The notes under the pieces are model-generated. The model made no database searches and was not told where the DNA came from. It was given only the letters and a program-made list of their open reading frames with translations. Made by a program: the position numbers and the translations under genes. A stretch of 64,000 bases of DNA from the NCBI GenBank assembly GCA_903838355.1, contig CAILYC010000018.1, positions 1 through 64,000 on the forward strand, given 5' to 3'. Shown here one piece after another: positions 8,668-16,855 of the stretch (position 1 is its first letter; every line of letters starts with the position of its first letter). This stretch comes from an uncultured Burkholderiales bacterium (lineage in GTDB: Bacteria; Pseudomonadota; Gammaproteobacteria; Burkholderiales; Burkholderiaceae_C).

Positions 8668-9465
8668 TCACAATCCCATGAGCGCAACAGCCCGGGTCCA
8701 TCCCGCCGACGCTGCTTTGATTTTGACAGGAAAACAATTAACGACAAAGCCGCTTGAGGGCAGGGCCTCTAAATTGTGGAGTTTCTCCAAGTGACAGTAA
8801 CCGATGTCACGCCCGGCTTTGTGGCCTTCCCAGATCAATTTCTTGTTGCCCGTGGCTTGCACTTTCTCATTGGTGTAGACAAAAGGCGCGTCCCAACTCC
8901 AGGCGTCAGTTCCAGTGAGCTTGACGCCACGCTCGAGCAAATACAAGGTCGCCTCTCGACCCATGCCGCAACCGGTGCTCACATAGTCGTCATGGCCATA
9001 GCGCTTGCCTGCGGCGGTGTTCACCACCACGATGTCCATGGGTTGGAGCTCATGGCCAATTCGCTTGAGTTCCTGGTCCACGTCCTGGGCCGTGGCCACA
9101 TAGCCGTTGCCGAAATGTCGAAAATCCAATTTCACCCCAGGTCTGAAACACCACTCGAGTGGGATCTCGTCAATGGTGATGGCGCGCTCAGCGTGACCAC
9201 TCGCGTGGTTCATGGTGGGGTGGAAATGGTAAGGCGCATCGAGGTGGGTGCCGTTGTGGGTGGTGAGTTGAATTTTTTCAATGGCCCAGCCCGCCGCATC
9301 GGGTAAATCTTCGGCCTTCAAACCCGGAAAGAAAGTCTGGATGCGGGCCACCGTCTCATCGTGCTGGAGGTACTCGATGTGAGGGCGCACAAAATCTGGA
9401 TCACTCTTGATGTCGTTTTCCAGGGGCATGGAGATGTCGATGATCTGTAGGCGTGAGAAGTCCAT
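8668..9465 (-). CDS. Cyclase-family metal-dependent hydrolase (kynurenine-formamidase-like)
   Basis: A 265-aa protein of the cyclase superfamily. The metal-binding signature appears as HNGTHLDAPYHF, with further conserved residues in DIVVVNTAAGKRYGHDDY and TGTDAWSWD. Members hydrolyse amides, lactones or similar bonds, kynurenine formamidase being the best known; no tryptophan-pathway genes are nearby, so that activity is not implied. Its ATG overlaps the stop of the upstream Bug gene (TAATG), so uptake and hydrolysis of one substrate are likely coupled. Confidence 0.85.
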   Translation of the reverse strand: MDFSRLQIIDISMPLENDIKSDPDFVRPHIEYLQHDETVARIQTFFPGLKAEDLPDAAGWAIEKIQLTTHNGTHLDAPYHFHPTMNHASGHAERAITIDEIPLEWCFRPGVKLDFRHFGNGYVATAQDVDQELKRIGHELQPMDIVVVNTAAGKRYGHDDYVSTGCGMGREATLYLLERGVKLTGTDAWSWDAPFVYTNEKVQATGNKKLIWEGHKAGRDIGYCHLEKLHNLEALPSSGFVVNCFPVKIKAASAGWTRAVALMGL

Positions 9466-10424
9466 TAGTTTTTCTCCAATTTCATGGTTTTGACAATGTC
9501 CGAATTGGTTTTTGAGACCTCGGCCAGGCGTTGGTTGAAGGCTTGCGTGTTCAAGTAAGCTGGGGTTTGGGCCATGGTGGTGGCGGTTTTTTTGAATTCC
9601 TCTTCGTGGGTCACCTTGGCGCAGATGTCTTGGAGTTTTTCAACGATGGCTTGGGGCGTTCCAGCCGTGGCATAAATGCCATTGAGCCCGGGGGTGACAC
9701 TGCCCACGCCAAGCTGCGTGATGGTGGGTGCGTCGGGTGAGCCAGGCTGCTTTTCGCTCGAGAGCACGGCCAAGACCCGAAGATTGCGACCCGCAATGGA
9801 GGAAAGGGCAGGGGCTGCGAAATCAATGTCTCCTCCCAGGAGTTGTGGCAGCAGTTGACCATCGCCCCGGTATGGAATGGCGTTGAATTGGACACCCAGT
9901 GTTTTTTCGATGGTGCCCACCGACAAATGCGGCACGCTCCCAGTCCCCGCGTGACCATAGTTGAGCTTGCCAGGTGACTCCTTGGCGAGTTTGATCAAGT
10001 CGGCAAAACTCTTGATCGGGGACTCGTTTCTCACGGCAATGGCAAAGACGTTTTCAAACACCTGGCAGACCGGTTGGATCTTGTTGAGTTCAAAGGGCAT
10101 GGATTTGCTGAGAAAGGGCGCCACCACCAGTGGAGAAGCGGGTGAGAAGACCAGGGTATAACCATCGGGCGAGGCATTGGCCAGCGCACTGAACCCAACC
10201 AAACCCGCCGCCCCGTCTTTGTTCGTCACAATCCAAGTGGAGTTGGTGACCTTGGCGGCTTCACGGGCAAAGGCGCGCGCCATGGCGTCTACACCACCCC
10301 CTGCGGCGTAGGGCAAGATCAACTCCACCGTTTTGCTCGGGTAGGCGGTTTGCGCCCCAATATGCAGGGACAGGAGTTCCAGGGCGAGGCAGAACATGGA
10401 TCCCAAAAGGAGAGATTTTTTCAT
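9465..10424 (-). CDS. Bug/TctC-family periplasmic solute-binding protein
   Basis: A 319-aa protein. Signal peptide MKKSLLLGSMFCLALELLSL, then YPSKTVELILPYAAGGGVD and GYTLVFSPASPLV typical of Bug proteins. Translationally coupled to the downstream cyclase-type hydrolase. It belongs to a minus-strand cluster running from about 14965 to 8668 that also encodes a second Bug protein, two DapA-type aldolases and a dehydrogenase-GST fusion. Confidence 0.9.
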   Translation of the reverse strand: MKKSLLLGSMFCLALELLSLHIGAQTAYPSKTVELILPYAAGGGVDAMARAFAREAAKVTNSTWIVTNKDGAAGLVGFSALANASPDGYTLVFSPASPLVVAPFLSKSMPFELNKIQPVCQVFENVFAIAVRNESPIKSFADLIKLAKESPGKLNYGHAGTGSVPHLSVGTIEKTLGVQFNAIPYRGDGQLLPQLLGGDIDFAAPALSSIAGRNLRVLAVLSSEKQPGSPDAPTITQLGVGSVTPGLNGIYATAGTPQAIVEKLQDICAKVTHEEEFKKTATTMAQTPAYLNTQAFNQRLAEVSKTNSDIVKTMKLEKN

Positions 10425-10497
10425 ATGCTTGTTCTCGAGTTGAACGATGCAAACCGGTTTATTTTTTACGGGGACGCCATCAATCCATTATTGGACT

Positions 10498-12030
10498 TCA
10501 AGCAAAGCGCGTCAAGGGGACCAAACGAACAGGCCAATTGGGGATGCGTCGACAGCGTTCGAGCCAGCGCAAGATGTGGGGGTAGGCGCTCAAATCGGTT
10601 TGTCCTTCAGGGGCAGACTCCACGTAGGGAAAGCAGGCAATGTCGGCCAAGGTGGGGCGATTCAAGGCCAACCAATCGTGGTTTTGGAGTTGCTGCTCCA
10701 TCGCTTTTAATCCAACTTCACCAAAGGCCTGGGCTTTTTCAAGAGGACCCAACGTCCAGCGATCTCTCAATACGCCACGTCTGGCGTATTGCAGACCGCA
10801 TTGCAACTCGGTCGCCGCCAGCGACAGCCATTGGGTGATTTGGGCCATTTGCAGTGGGTCGCTTGGGTACCACTGGTGCCCACCGTATTGGCGTGCCAAA
10901 TAGATCAGACATGCCGCGCTATCCCACAGCACGGTACCGTTGTCATCAAGGACCGGCACCTCACCACGGGGGTTCAAGTTCGTGAAGGGTTCTTTTTTGT
11001 GTTCGTGCGCTTGAAAATCCATGAAGATGGGTTCGTAGTGAAGACCGATGAGGCCCATTAAAATCCGCAGCTTATAAGAGTTGCCCGAGACGTCGCCCAT
11101 GAAGAGTTTGAGGGCTGGGCGCTTGGACACGCGCATATCCCCAGAATGCTCATACCAGCGCATGGGCAGCATGCCACAATCCTCGTCCCCGCGGCCTTCA
11201 CGGCTGACTTTGTCAAAAAGGCTGAGCGCCATTTCGGCCATGGGCAAAGGTATGCCCATGCTTTGCGCCTCATCGAGCATCAAGTTGATGTCTTTTCTCA
11301 CTGAATTGACATCAAAGTTGACCGGGGCTATGGGCGTGCCGTGCAAAGCGTCGACCATCATCCCTAAGCGCAGTTTGAGTCCATGGGGCATGCCCGAGCT
11401 CTCGCCCATGATGTCCATGAGTCGCTCGGGTGAGAGTTGCAAGGGCTTGCAAAGCGACAAGGCCTCTCCAAAAGACTGCCAGCAAATTTGCATCATCAAA
11501 TTCATGGCCAGTTTCATGCGCGCGCCCGAACCCACTGGACCCAAATATTCGACCCGCCGGCACAGGGTGTTGAGAAGAGGCAGGGTGCGCTTGAAGTCGG
11601 CCTCTAAGCCGCCCGCCAAGCCAAAGAGTTGACCTGCTTTGGCCGGTCCCACCGTGCCGCCGACAGGGAAATCCATGTAGGCCGCACCGGTGGCCAAAAC
11701 AGCAGGAGCGAGTTGCTCATGAACCCGGGGTCTGACGGTGCTCATTTCTAAAAAGAGTTTACCTGGGGCCGCACTTTTGAGAAATCCATCCTGACCATGG
11801 TAGAGCGCGTGAATGGCTGCTTCATGGGTCAAGATCGTCATGATCAAGTCGCTCTTGTTCAACAACTCGCTGGGTGTCGTGGCCACTTGGGCACCCAAGT
11901 GGGTGAGGGCGGTCAATTTGGAGGGGGTCCGGTTCCAAACCGTGACCGAGTGGCCCAACAGCAAGAGTCTCTCGACCAAGGCACTGCCCATGCGGCCTGT
12001 TCCCGCCAGGCCTATCTTTAACTTGTCCAC
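10498..12030 (-). CDS. Fusion of a beta-hydroxyacid dehydrogenase and a glutathione S-transferase
   Basis: A 510-aa two-domain protein. Residues 1-295 are a 3-hydroxyisobutyrate/6-phosphogluconate-type NAD(P) dehydrogenase: GLAGTGRMGSALVERLL (Rossmann), VGGTVGPAKAGQL, and GARMKLAMNLMM with the probable catalytic lysine. Residues about 305-510 are a GST: LKLFMGDVSGNSYKLRILM, LNPRGEVPVLDDNGTVLWDS and an alpha-helical C-domain with RPTLADIACFPYV. Each half is near full length for its family and the junction is in frame, so the fusion looks real. Dehydrogenation combined with a glutathione-dependent step on one carboxylate is the inferred role. Confidence 0.88.
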   Translation of the reverse strand: MDKLKIGLAGTGRMGSALVERLLLLGHSVTVWNRTPSKLTALTHLGAQVATTPSELLNKSDLIMTILTHEAAIHALYHGQDGFLKSAAPGKLFLEMSTVRPRVHEQLAPAVLATGAAYMDFPVGGTVGPAKAGQLFGLAGGLEADFKRTLPLLNTLCRRVEYLGPVGSGARMKLAMNLMMQICWQSFGEALSLCKPLQLSPERLMDIMGESSGMPHGLKLRLGMMVDALHGTPIAPVNFDVNSVRKDINLMLDEAQSMGIPLPMAEMALSLFDKVSREGRGDEDCGMLPMRWYEHSGDMRVSKRPALKLFMGDVSGNSYKLRILMGLIGLHYEPIFMDFQAHEHKKEPFTNLNPRGEVPVLDDNGTVLWDSAACLIYLARQYGGHQWYPSDPLQMAQITQWLSLAATELQCGLQYARRGVLRDRWTLGPLEKAQAFGEVGLKAMEQQLQNHDWLALNRPTLADIACFPYVESAPEGQTDLSAYPHILRWLERCRRIPNWPVRLVPLTRFA

Positions 12031-12034
12031 TGCA

Positions 12035-13096
12035 TTATTCCTCTTCGATGTGGGCGATTTTGAAGATTTCCGCCATGTCTTTTAAGTAGGCACTCAAATA
12101 GAGCGTGAAATCGGTCGATGAGTTTCCCAATGGCTCATAGCCACCACCTTGTAAGAAATCAATCACCCGTTTGTCTTTGAGCGTGCTGGCAAAAGCGAGT
12201 TGGATGCGATCAACGACGGCCTTTGGTGTGGCCGCAGGCGCAAAAACGCCATGCCAAGCGGCCTCGTAGAGAAAGCCAGGAATGGCCGACTCGGCGATGG
12301 TGGGCACTTGCGGCAGTCCCGTCCAGCGCTTGGCGCCAGTGTAAGCCAAGGCCCGCAATTTGCCCGATTTGATGTAATTGAGCACTGTCGAAGGCGCAGA
12401 AAACGCCACTTGGATTTCATCGTTGCCAAGCAAAGCGGTCATCATGGGGGCGAGTCCTTTGTAGGGAACGTGCTGCATCTTGGCGCCGGACTTGGCATTG
12501 AGCAGTTCACCCAAGAGGTGCTGGCTGTTGCCGATGCCACCAGAGCCAAAGCGCACGGGTTTGTCGGTGTTGTGACTCGCCGCGATGAGCTCACCCAGTG
12601 TTTTGACGTTCACAGACGTGTTCACCAAGACCATGTACCCGGGCATGGTGGCCGCCAAGGTCACCGCTTTGAAGTCGCGCACCACATCAAAGGGGAGCTT
12701 TTTGCTGAGCAACTGATTGTTGGCAAAGGAGTTGGATGTGTAGAGCAAGGTAAGACCGTCACCAGGGGCATGCGCCAACAAGTCGCCGGCAATGATGCCA
12801 TTGGCCCCGGCTTTGTTGTCAATGATGATTTTGGCTTTGAGCTCGTGCTCTAGCGTCATCGACATCGCCCTCATGTTTGCATCCATGGAGCCTCCGGGCG
12901 GCTGTGGGATCAAGATGCGCACGGTGGGCTCTGACCCGGAGTCTGCGCTCAATGCAGAGTTTGCAAATAAGGGGCTGAGCCACAAGCCCAAAACCACGAG
13001 CATCGCCAAGCAGCTTGGCAAAGACCGACCTATTGTCAACAGTCTGGTCCCCAAGGGCCCAACCTTGAATGGGGCTCGATGAGGTGTTGTTGCCAT
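12035..13096 (-). CDS. Bug/TctC-family periplasmic solute-binding protein
   Basis: A 353-aa protein with a long N-terminus and export signal (hydrophobic ALMVVLGLWL-like segment at about residues 28-42), then VRILIPQPPGGSMDANMRAM, IIIDNKAGANGIIAGD and the usual Bug C-domain. It begins 15 bp after the aldolase gene at 13112 and ends 4 bp before the fusion gene, so it is clearly in the same operon. It is one of four Bug paralogues within 10 kb. Confidence 0.9.
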   Translation of the reverse strand: MATTPHRAPFKVGPLGTRLLTIGRSLPSCLAMLVVLGLWLSPLFANSALSADSGSEPTVRILIPQPPGGSMDANMRAMSMTLEHELKAKIIIDNKAGANGIIAGDLLAHAPGDGLTLLYTSNSFANNQLLSKKLPFDVVRDFKAVTLAATMPGYMVLVNTSVNVKTLGELIAASHNTDKPVRFGSGGIGNSQHLLGELLNAKSGAKMQHVPYKGLAPMMTALLGNDEIQVAFSAPSTVLNYIKSGKLRALAYTGAKRWTGLPQVPTIAESAIPGFLYEAAWHGVFAPAATPKAVVDRIQLAFASTLKDKRVIDFLQGGGYEPLGNSSTDFTLYLSAYLKDMAEIFKIAHIEEE

Positions 13097-13111
13097 GGTG
13101 AGGCGACCCCC

Positions 13112-14026
13112 TTACCAGCCCTTGACTTCGCGATTTAGAAAACTCAATCCATGAAGACTTTTTTCAAGTCTGTTAAAGGATTCTGGGCTCAAGGGGTCAA
13201 GCGGAGGTCTCGCAATCCCGCAATCGCGCCCCATGATGTGCATGGCAGCTTTGAGACTGGCAAAGCCGTGGTGCTTCAAGAGTTGATAAAGGCTGGCAAT
13301 GTCTTCTTGCATTTTTCTCGCTTCAAAGTATTTCTCCGTGCGACAGACGCTAAAGAAGTCTTTGATGAGTTGGGGCGCAATTGCCGCCATGGGGGTGAGC
13401 ATGCTCTTGGCGCCCACCGCGCCGGCCGAGACCATGTACTCATTGCCGCTGAGCAACTGAAACTCAGGTCTCGTGCGCTGGACATTGGAGATGATGTTGA
13501 TCATGAACTGCCAGTCCATGCTCGCGTCGATGAGGCCAGCGAAATTGCTCGAGCTGTTGACCAACTGCAGCATCAAATCGGTGTTGAGCTTGGTGCCGCT
13601 CATCTCTGCAGGGGTGTAAAAGACATAAAACGCAATTTTCGCGGCCTTGGCCACCTGCGCAAAATGCTCGTGCACCATCGCCGCCGGTGGCGTCCAATAA
13701 TAGGGGGTGGTGCAGATGATGGCCCGCGCACCTTTCGATTGGGCGTAATCGGCGCGTGAAGCCGCAACACCTGTGGCGGCGTCGCTCACATGGGCCAAGA
13801 CGGGGACACGCCCGTTGACTTGCTTCATGACGAAATCAAAGTGAGCGCGTTGCTCGACATCGGACAAACTCACGGACTCGGCCACGTGCATGGGCGTTGC
13901 AATGGCCTCGGCGCCAGACCTCAGGTGAAACTCCAGCAGCTTTTCTAGGCATGCGTAGTCGATTTTGAGGTCGTCGGTAAACGGTGTGACAGGGGTGTGG
14001 ACGAGTCCAGGGATCAAGGTGTTCAT
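13112..14026 (-). CDS. DapA-superfamily protein lacking the Schiff-base lysine
   Basis: A 304-aa protein of the dihydrodipicolinate synthase/N-acetylneuraminate lyase fold: GLVHTPVTPFTDDLKIDY at the start and TTPYYWTPPAAMVHEHF in the middle. The strand that normally carries the catalytic lysine (xGIKEAS) reads FAGLIDASMD, with isoleucine at the lysine position. The neighbour at 14051 retains LIALKEAS. It may be a non-catalytic partner or use other chemistry. The start is set at ATG 14026 rather than 14035, by the N-terminus of its neighbour. Confidence 0.85.
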   Translation of the reverse strand: MNTLIPGLVHTPVTPFTDDLKIDYACLEKLLEFHLRSGAEAIATPMHVAESVSLSDVEQRAHFDFVMKQVNGRVPVLAHVSDAATGVAASRADYAQSKGARAIICTTPYYWTPPAAMVHEHFAQVAKAAKIAFYVFYTPAEMSGTKLNTDLMLQLVNSSSNFAGLIDASMDWQFMINIISNVQRTRPEFQLLSGNEYMVSAGAVGAKSMLTPMAAIAPQLIKDFFSVCRTEKYFEARKMQEDIASLYQLLKHHGFASLKAAMHIMGRDCGIARPPLDPLSPESFNRLEKSLHGLSFLNREVKGW

Positions 14027-14050
14027 GGTGTACAAATTGGAAATATAAAC

Positions 14051-14965
14051 TCACCAGCCATGCGGCTCGGTGTCGAGGATGCCCAACTCTTCGAGTTGTT
14101 GAGCAATGAAGGCTTGGCGCTCTGGGGTGGCGGTGGGCAGCGGCGCTCGAGTGGGCCCCACGGGTCGACCCATGATCACCATGCCGCCCTTGAGTGAGGA
14201 CGGGTATTGATCGCGAAAGAGGTCCCACAGCTGCGCGAGCTTGAATTGAAGTTGACGCGCTTTTTCGCTCTCACCCTTCATGCAGGCGTCAAAGAGTTGT
14301 GTGCATAAATTTGGACTGATGCCGCCTGCTGAGGAGTAAGAACCCACGCAGCCCAAAGGCACCGAGGGGGCCAAGAACTCTACACCGGCGACAATCGCAA
14401 AATCGGGTCGAACCTTGAGGGCGGCGCGGGAAATCTCAACGAATTTTTCACTGTTGAAACTCGCCTCTTTCAAGGCTATCAAGTTGGGGAGTTTCTCGAG
14501 TAGACGCGTGATCAACTCACCATTGAATTCAATGCCTTCCAAGTAACTTGGCGAGTTGTAGGCAATCATGGGGATGTCAACGCTTTGGCCTAAGCGAACA
14601 TAATGCTTGAAGATCCCCTCCATCGAAGGGCTCCAAAAGTAGGGCGTGATCGCGATGATGGCGTCGGCACCAATTTGCTGGGCGTGCTTGGCCAAATCCA
14701 CCGAGTCCTCCACCGACAAGGCGCTCACATGGATGGACACGGGCACGCGCTTGGCAACCGACTTCACCGCCACTTCGGCCAATGATTTGCGCTCGTCAAT
14801 GGTGAGGTTCAAGGACTCACCCTTGTGATGTGGCCAAGAGATGGCTGTGGCGCCGGTTCGCACATGAAAGTCGAGCAACTTTTCAAAGGTTTTGGGGTCT
14901 GGACTGAAGTCATCCTTTAATGGAGTGACAGGGCTTTGCATTACGCCTTTGAACATTTGTGTCAT
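14051..14965 (-). CDS. DapA-superfamily aldolase/dehydratase
   Basis: A 304-aa protein: VMQSPVTPLKDDFSPDP, ITPYFWSPSMEGIFKHY, the tyrosine strand MIAYNSPSYLEG and the catalytic-lysine strand LIALKEASFN are all in place. Members cleave or condense pyruvate-type 2-oxo acids through a lysine Schiff base. The neighbouring genes do not suggest lysine biosynthesis; a catabolic aldolase or decarboxylase is more likely. The track ORF begins at 15034, but the ATG at 14965 opens directly on the conserved N-terminus. It is the first gene of the minus-strand cluster. Confidence 0.87.
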   Translation of the reverse strand: MTQMFKGVMQSPVTPLKDDFSPDPKTFEKLLDFHVRTGATAISWPHHKGESLNLTIDERKSLAEVAVKSVAKRVPVSIHVSALSVEDSVDLAKHAQQIGADAIIAITPYFWSPSMEGIFKHYVRLGQSVDIPMIAYNSPSYLEGIEFNGELITRLLEKLPNLIALKEASFNSEKFVEISRAALKVRPDFAIVAGVEFLAPSVPLGCVGSYSSAGGISPNLCTQLFDACMKGESEKARQLQFKLAQLWDLFRDQYPSSLKGGMVIMGRPVGPTRAPLPTATPERQAFIAQQLEELGILDTEPHGW

Positions 14966-15301
14966 GAGAAAAAACTGCCTATGGGTCAGGATATCAATGC
15001 AGCACGTGGGTGCTGGGTGAGCGATCAAATTCAAATTGGGGAGAATGAATTTGACAAGCCTTTGAATTTAGCATTTTCTTCAGGGCAGACCCGTAGGTGA
15101 AATCCCCATTTGCTGGCGGATTTCCAGGGATGATTTTTCAATGGCCCCTCTTCACACCCCGCCACATGATCCACCATGGTCATCGTGTTGGCGCGACAGT
15201 GTGCAATGAGCAATGAATGAAAACAAGTGCTGGCGCTGGGCACAGTGCTGCCTTGTCATGCATGCGTTCAGTTCGAGCGCGTGAACCCGCTCAGTCGCGC
15301 A
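14966..15301. other. 336-bp boundary region between catabolic cluster and PGC
   Basis: No ORF here has an RBS or family motif; the track entries are shadows. It must contain the promoter of the aldolase-led minus-strand cluster and the 3' end signal of hemA. I see no convincing terminator hairpin, tRNA or repeat. Confidence 0.5.
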
Positions 15302-16576
15302 TCAGTGGGCGCGTGGGCCTTTGCAGCCTTGCAAAAAGAAATGCTCAATGGCGTAATGCGCTTGGTCTCTCAATTCGGTATCTTCGGCGTGCAGTTGGGC
15401 AATGGCACCGTGGATCATTTTTTGCGTCAAGCCTTTGCTCATGGCTTCGAGCACTTGACCAATGTCTTCTCCTTTTGCGAGCATTTTCTTGGCCCGTTGA
15501 ATTTCGAGCTCACGCCATTGATCGGTTTTTTGGTGCAAGCGTTGAATCAAGGGCACGTCGTCTCGGTTGTGTAGCCAATTCAAAAAACCGTGAACGCCTT
15601 CGTCCACAATGCTCTCGGCTTGGCTCACGGCGGCTTGTCGATTTTCTTTGCCGCTTTGCACCACTTGACTCAGGTGATCGACGCTGTAGAGGTAGACGTT
15701 TTTGAGCTCTTGAACTTGTGGTTCAATGTCTCTTGGAACCGCCAAGTCGAGCATGAACATGGGGCTGTTTTTGCGTTTTTTCAAAGCCGACTCCACGGCA
15801 CCCAAACCGATGAGGGGTAGGGTGCTGGCAGTGCAACTGATCACGGCGTCAAATTCGTGAAGTTTTTCGGGGATTTGTCCCAACGCGATGGCTTGTGCAT
15901 GAAAGCGTTGGGCCAGATCTTGGCCTTTTTCAAAGTTGCGGTTGGCCACCGTCATTTGCTTGGGGTGTCGAGCGGCAAAGTGCGTCATGCACAGCTCAAT
16001 CATTTCACCCGAACCCACAAAGAGCATGTTGACGCTTGAGAGATCTTCAAAGAGCTGTGTGGCCAAACGCACGGCCGCCGCGGCCATGCTGATGGAGTGT
16101 GAACCAATCTCGGTTGAACTGCGAACTCTTTTTGCCACGGAGAAGCTTCTCTCAAAGAGCTGGTTCAAGGTCGACCCCAAGGCGCCCGCCTCGCGTGCGG
16201 ATTGAACCGCGGTTTTGAGTTGCCCCAAAATCTGTGGCTCCCCCAGCACCATTGAGTCAAGGCCACTGGCCACGCGAAAAGCATGCCTTGCGGCCGAGTC
16301 GTGTTCGTGGGCATAACCATGGTCTTGCAAGGTGTTGGCGTTCACCCGGCCCAGTGAAGCAAACCAGTCTTTGGTCTGATCAAAATGACGGGGCTCCAAG
16401 GCGCAATACATTTCTGTGCGGTTGCATGTCGACAGCACAGTGGCTTCGGCTTGTTGGCCAAATTGATATTTAAAGTCTGCGAGCAGCGCCTTGACTTGGT
16501 CTGCGGCAAACGCAAACTGTTCTCTCACATCGAGGGGGGCGGTGTTGTGATTCAGCCCCAAAGCCCAAACGCTCAT
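15302..16576 (-). CDS. hemA: Glutamyl-tRNA reductase
   Basis: A 424-aa enzyme that reduces glutamyl-tRNA to glutamate-1-semialdehyde, the committed step of C5-pathway 5-aminolevulinate synthesis that feeds haem and bacteriochlorophyll. The catalytic-cysteine motif is STCNRTEMYCAL. The NADPH domain (MLFVGSGEMIEL) and C-terminal dimerisation helices follow. The ATG at 16576 (MSVWALGLNHNTAP, preceded by AAAGGG) is preferred over the longer track start. It is transcribed away from crtE across a promoter region with two PpsR-type palindromes, tying precursor supply to the photosynthesis regulon. Confidence 0.96.
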   Translation of the reverse strand: MSVWALGLNHNTAPLDVREQFAFAADQVKALLADFKYQFGQQAEATVLSTCNRTEMYCALEPRHFDQTKDWFASLGRVNANTLQDHGYAHEHDSAARHAFRVASGLDSMVLGEPQILGQLKTAVQSAREAGALGSTLNQLFERSFSVAKRVRSSTEIGSHSISMAAAAVRLATQLFEDLSSVNMLFVGSGEMIELCMTHFAARHPKQMTVANRNFEKGQDLAQRFHAQAIALGQIPEKLHEFDAVISCTASTLPLIGLGAVESALKKRKNSPMFMLDLAVPRDIEPQVQELKNVYLYSVDHLSQVVQSGKENRQAAVSQAESIVDEGVHGFLNWLHNRDDVPLIQRLHQKTDQWRELEIQRAKKMLAKGEDIGQVLEAMSKGLTQKMIHGAIAQLHAEDTELRDQAHYAIEHFFLQGCKGPRAH

Positions 16577-16711
16577 GTTTTTTCCCTTTAAGTCCTCAGC
16601 GCTCGGGGCTGGAGGCACTTGGTTGAACAATGATTGGACGTCAAACGGCCTGCGGCCAGTCTGGCTTGGTCACCCAGTGTTCATTCCAAGGGTTTATTCC
16701 AAGCATTTTTT

Positions 16712-16769
16712 TGTCCATCGAACTTGACAAATTTTTGTGTAATGATACATTGACAAACATGATTGTCAA
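16712..16769. promoter_or_regulatory. Paired PpsR/CrtJ-type palindromes, hemA-crtE intergenic region
   Basis: Two exact TGT-N12-ACA sites, at 16712-16729 (TGTCCATCGAACTTGACA) and 16738-16755 (TGTAATGATACATTGACA), are separated by exactly 8 bp, the spacing reported for cooperative CrtJ/PpsR binding at bchC in Rhodobacter. An overlapping inverted repeat TTGACAA-N6-TTGTCAA spans 16750-16769. Both sites end in TTGACA, a -35-like hexamer. Placement between divergent hemA and crtE implies control of both. Confidence 0.8.
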
Positions 16770-16855
16770 ATTTTATTTACAAATGGGTTCTTTGTGCACA
16801 AAGAGCCCAGTTTGTGAGCGTGTTCAGTGTTTACCCTAGTCAAACAAAGGAATCA

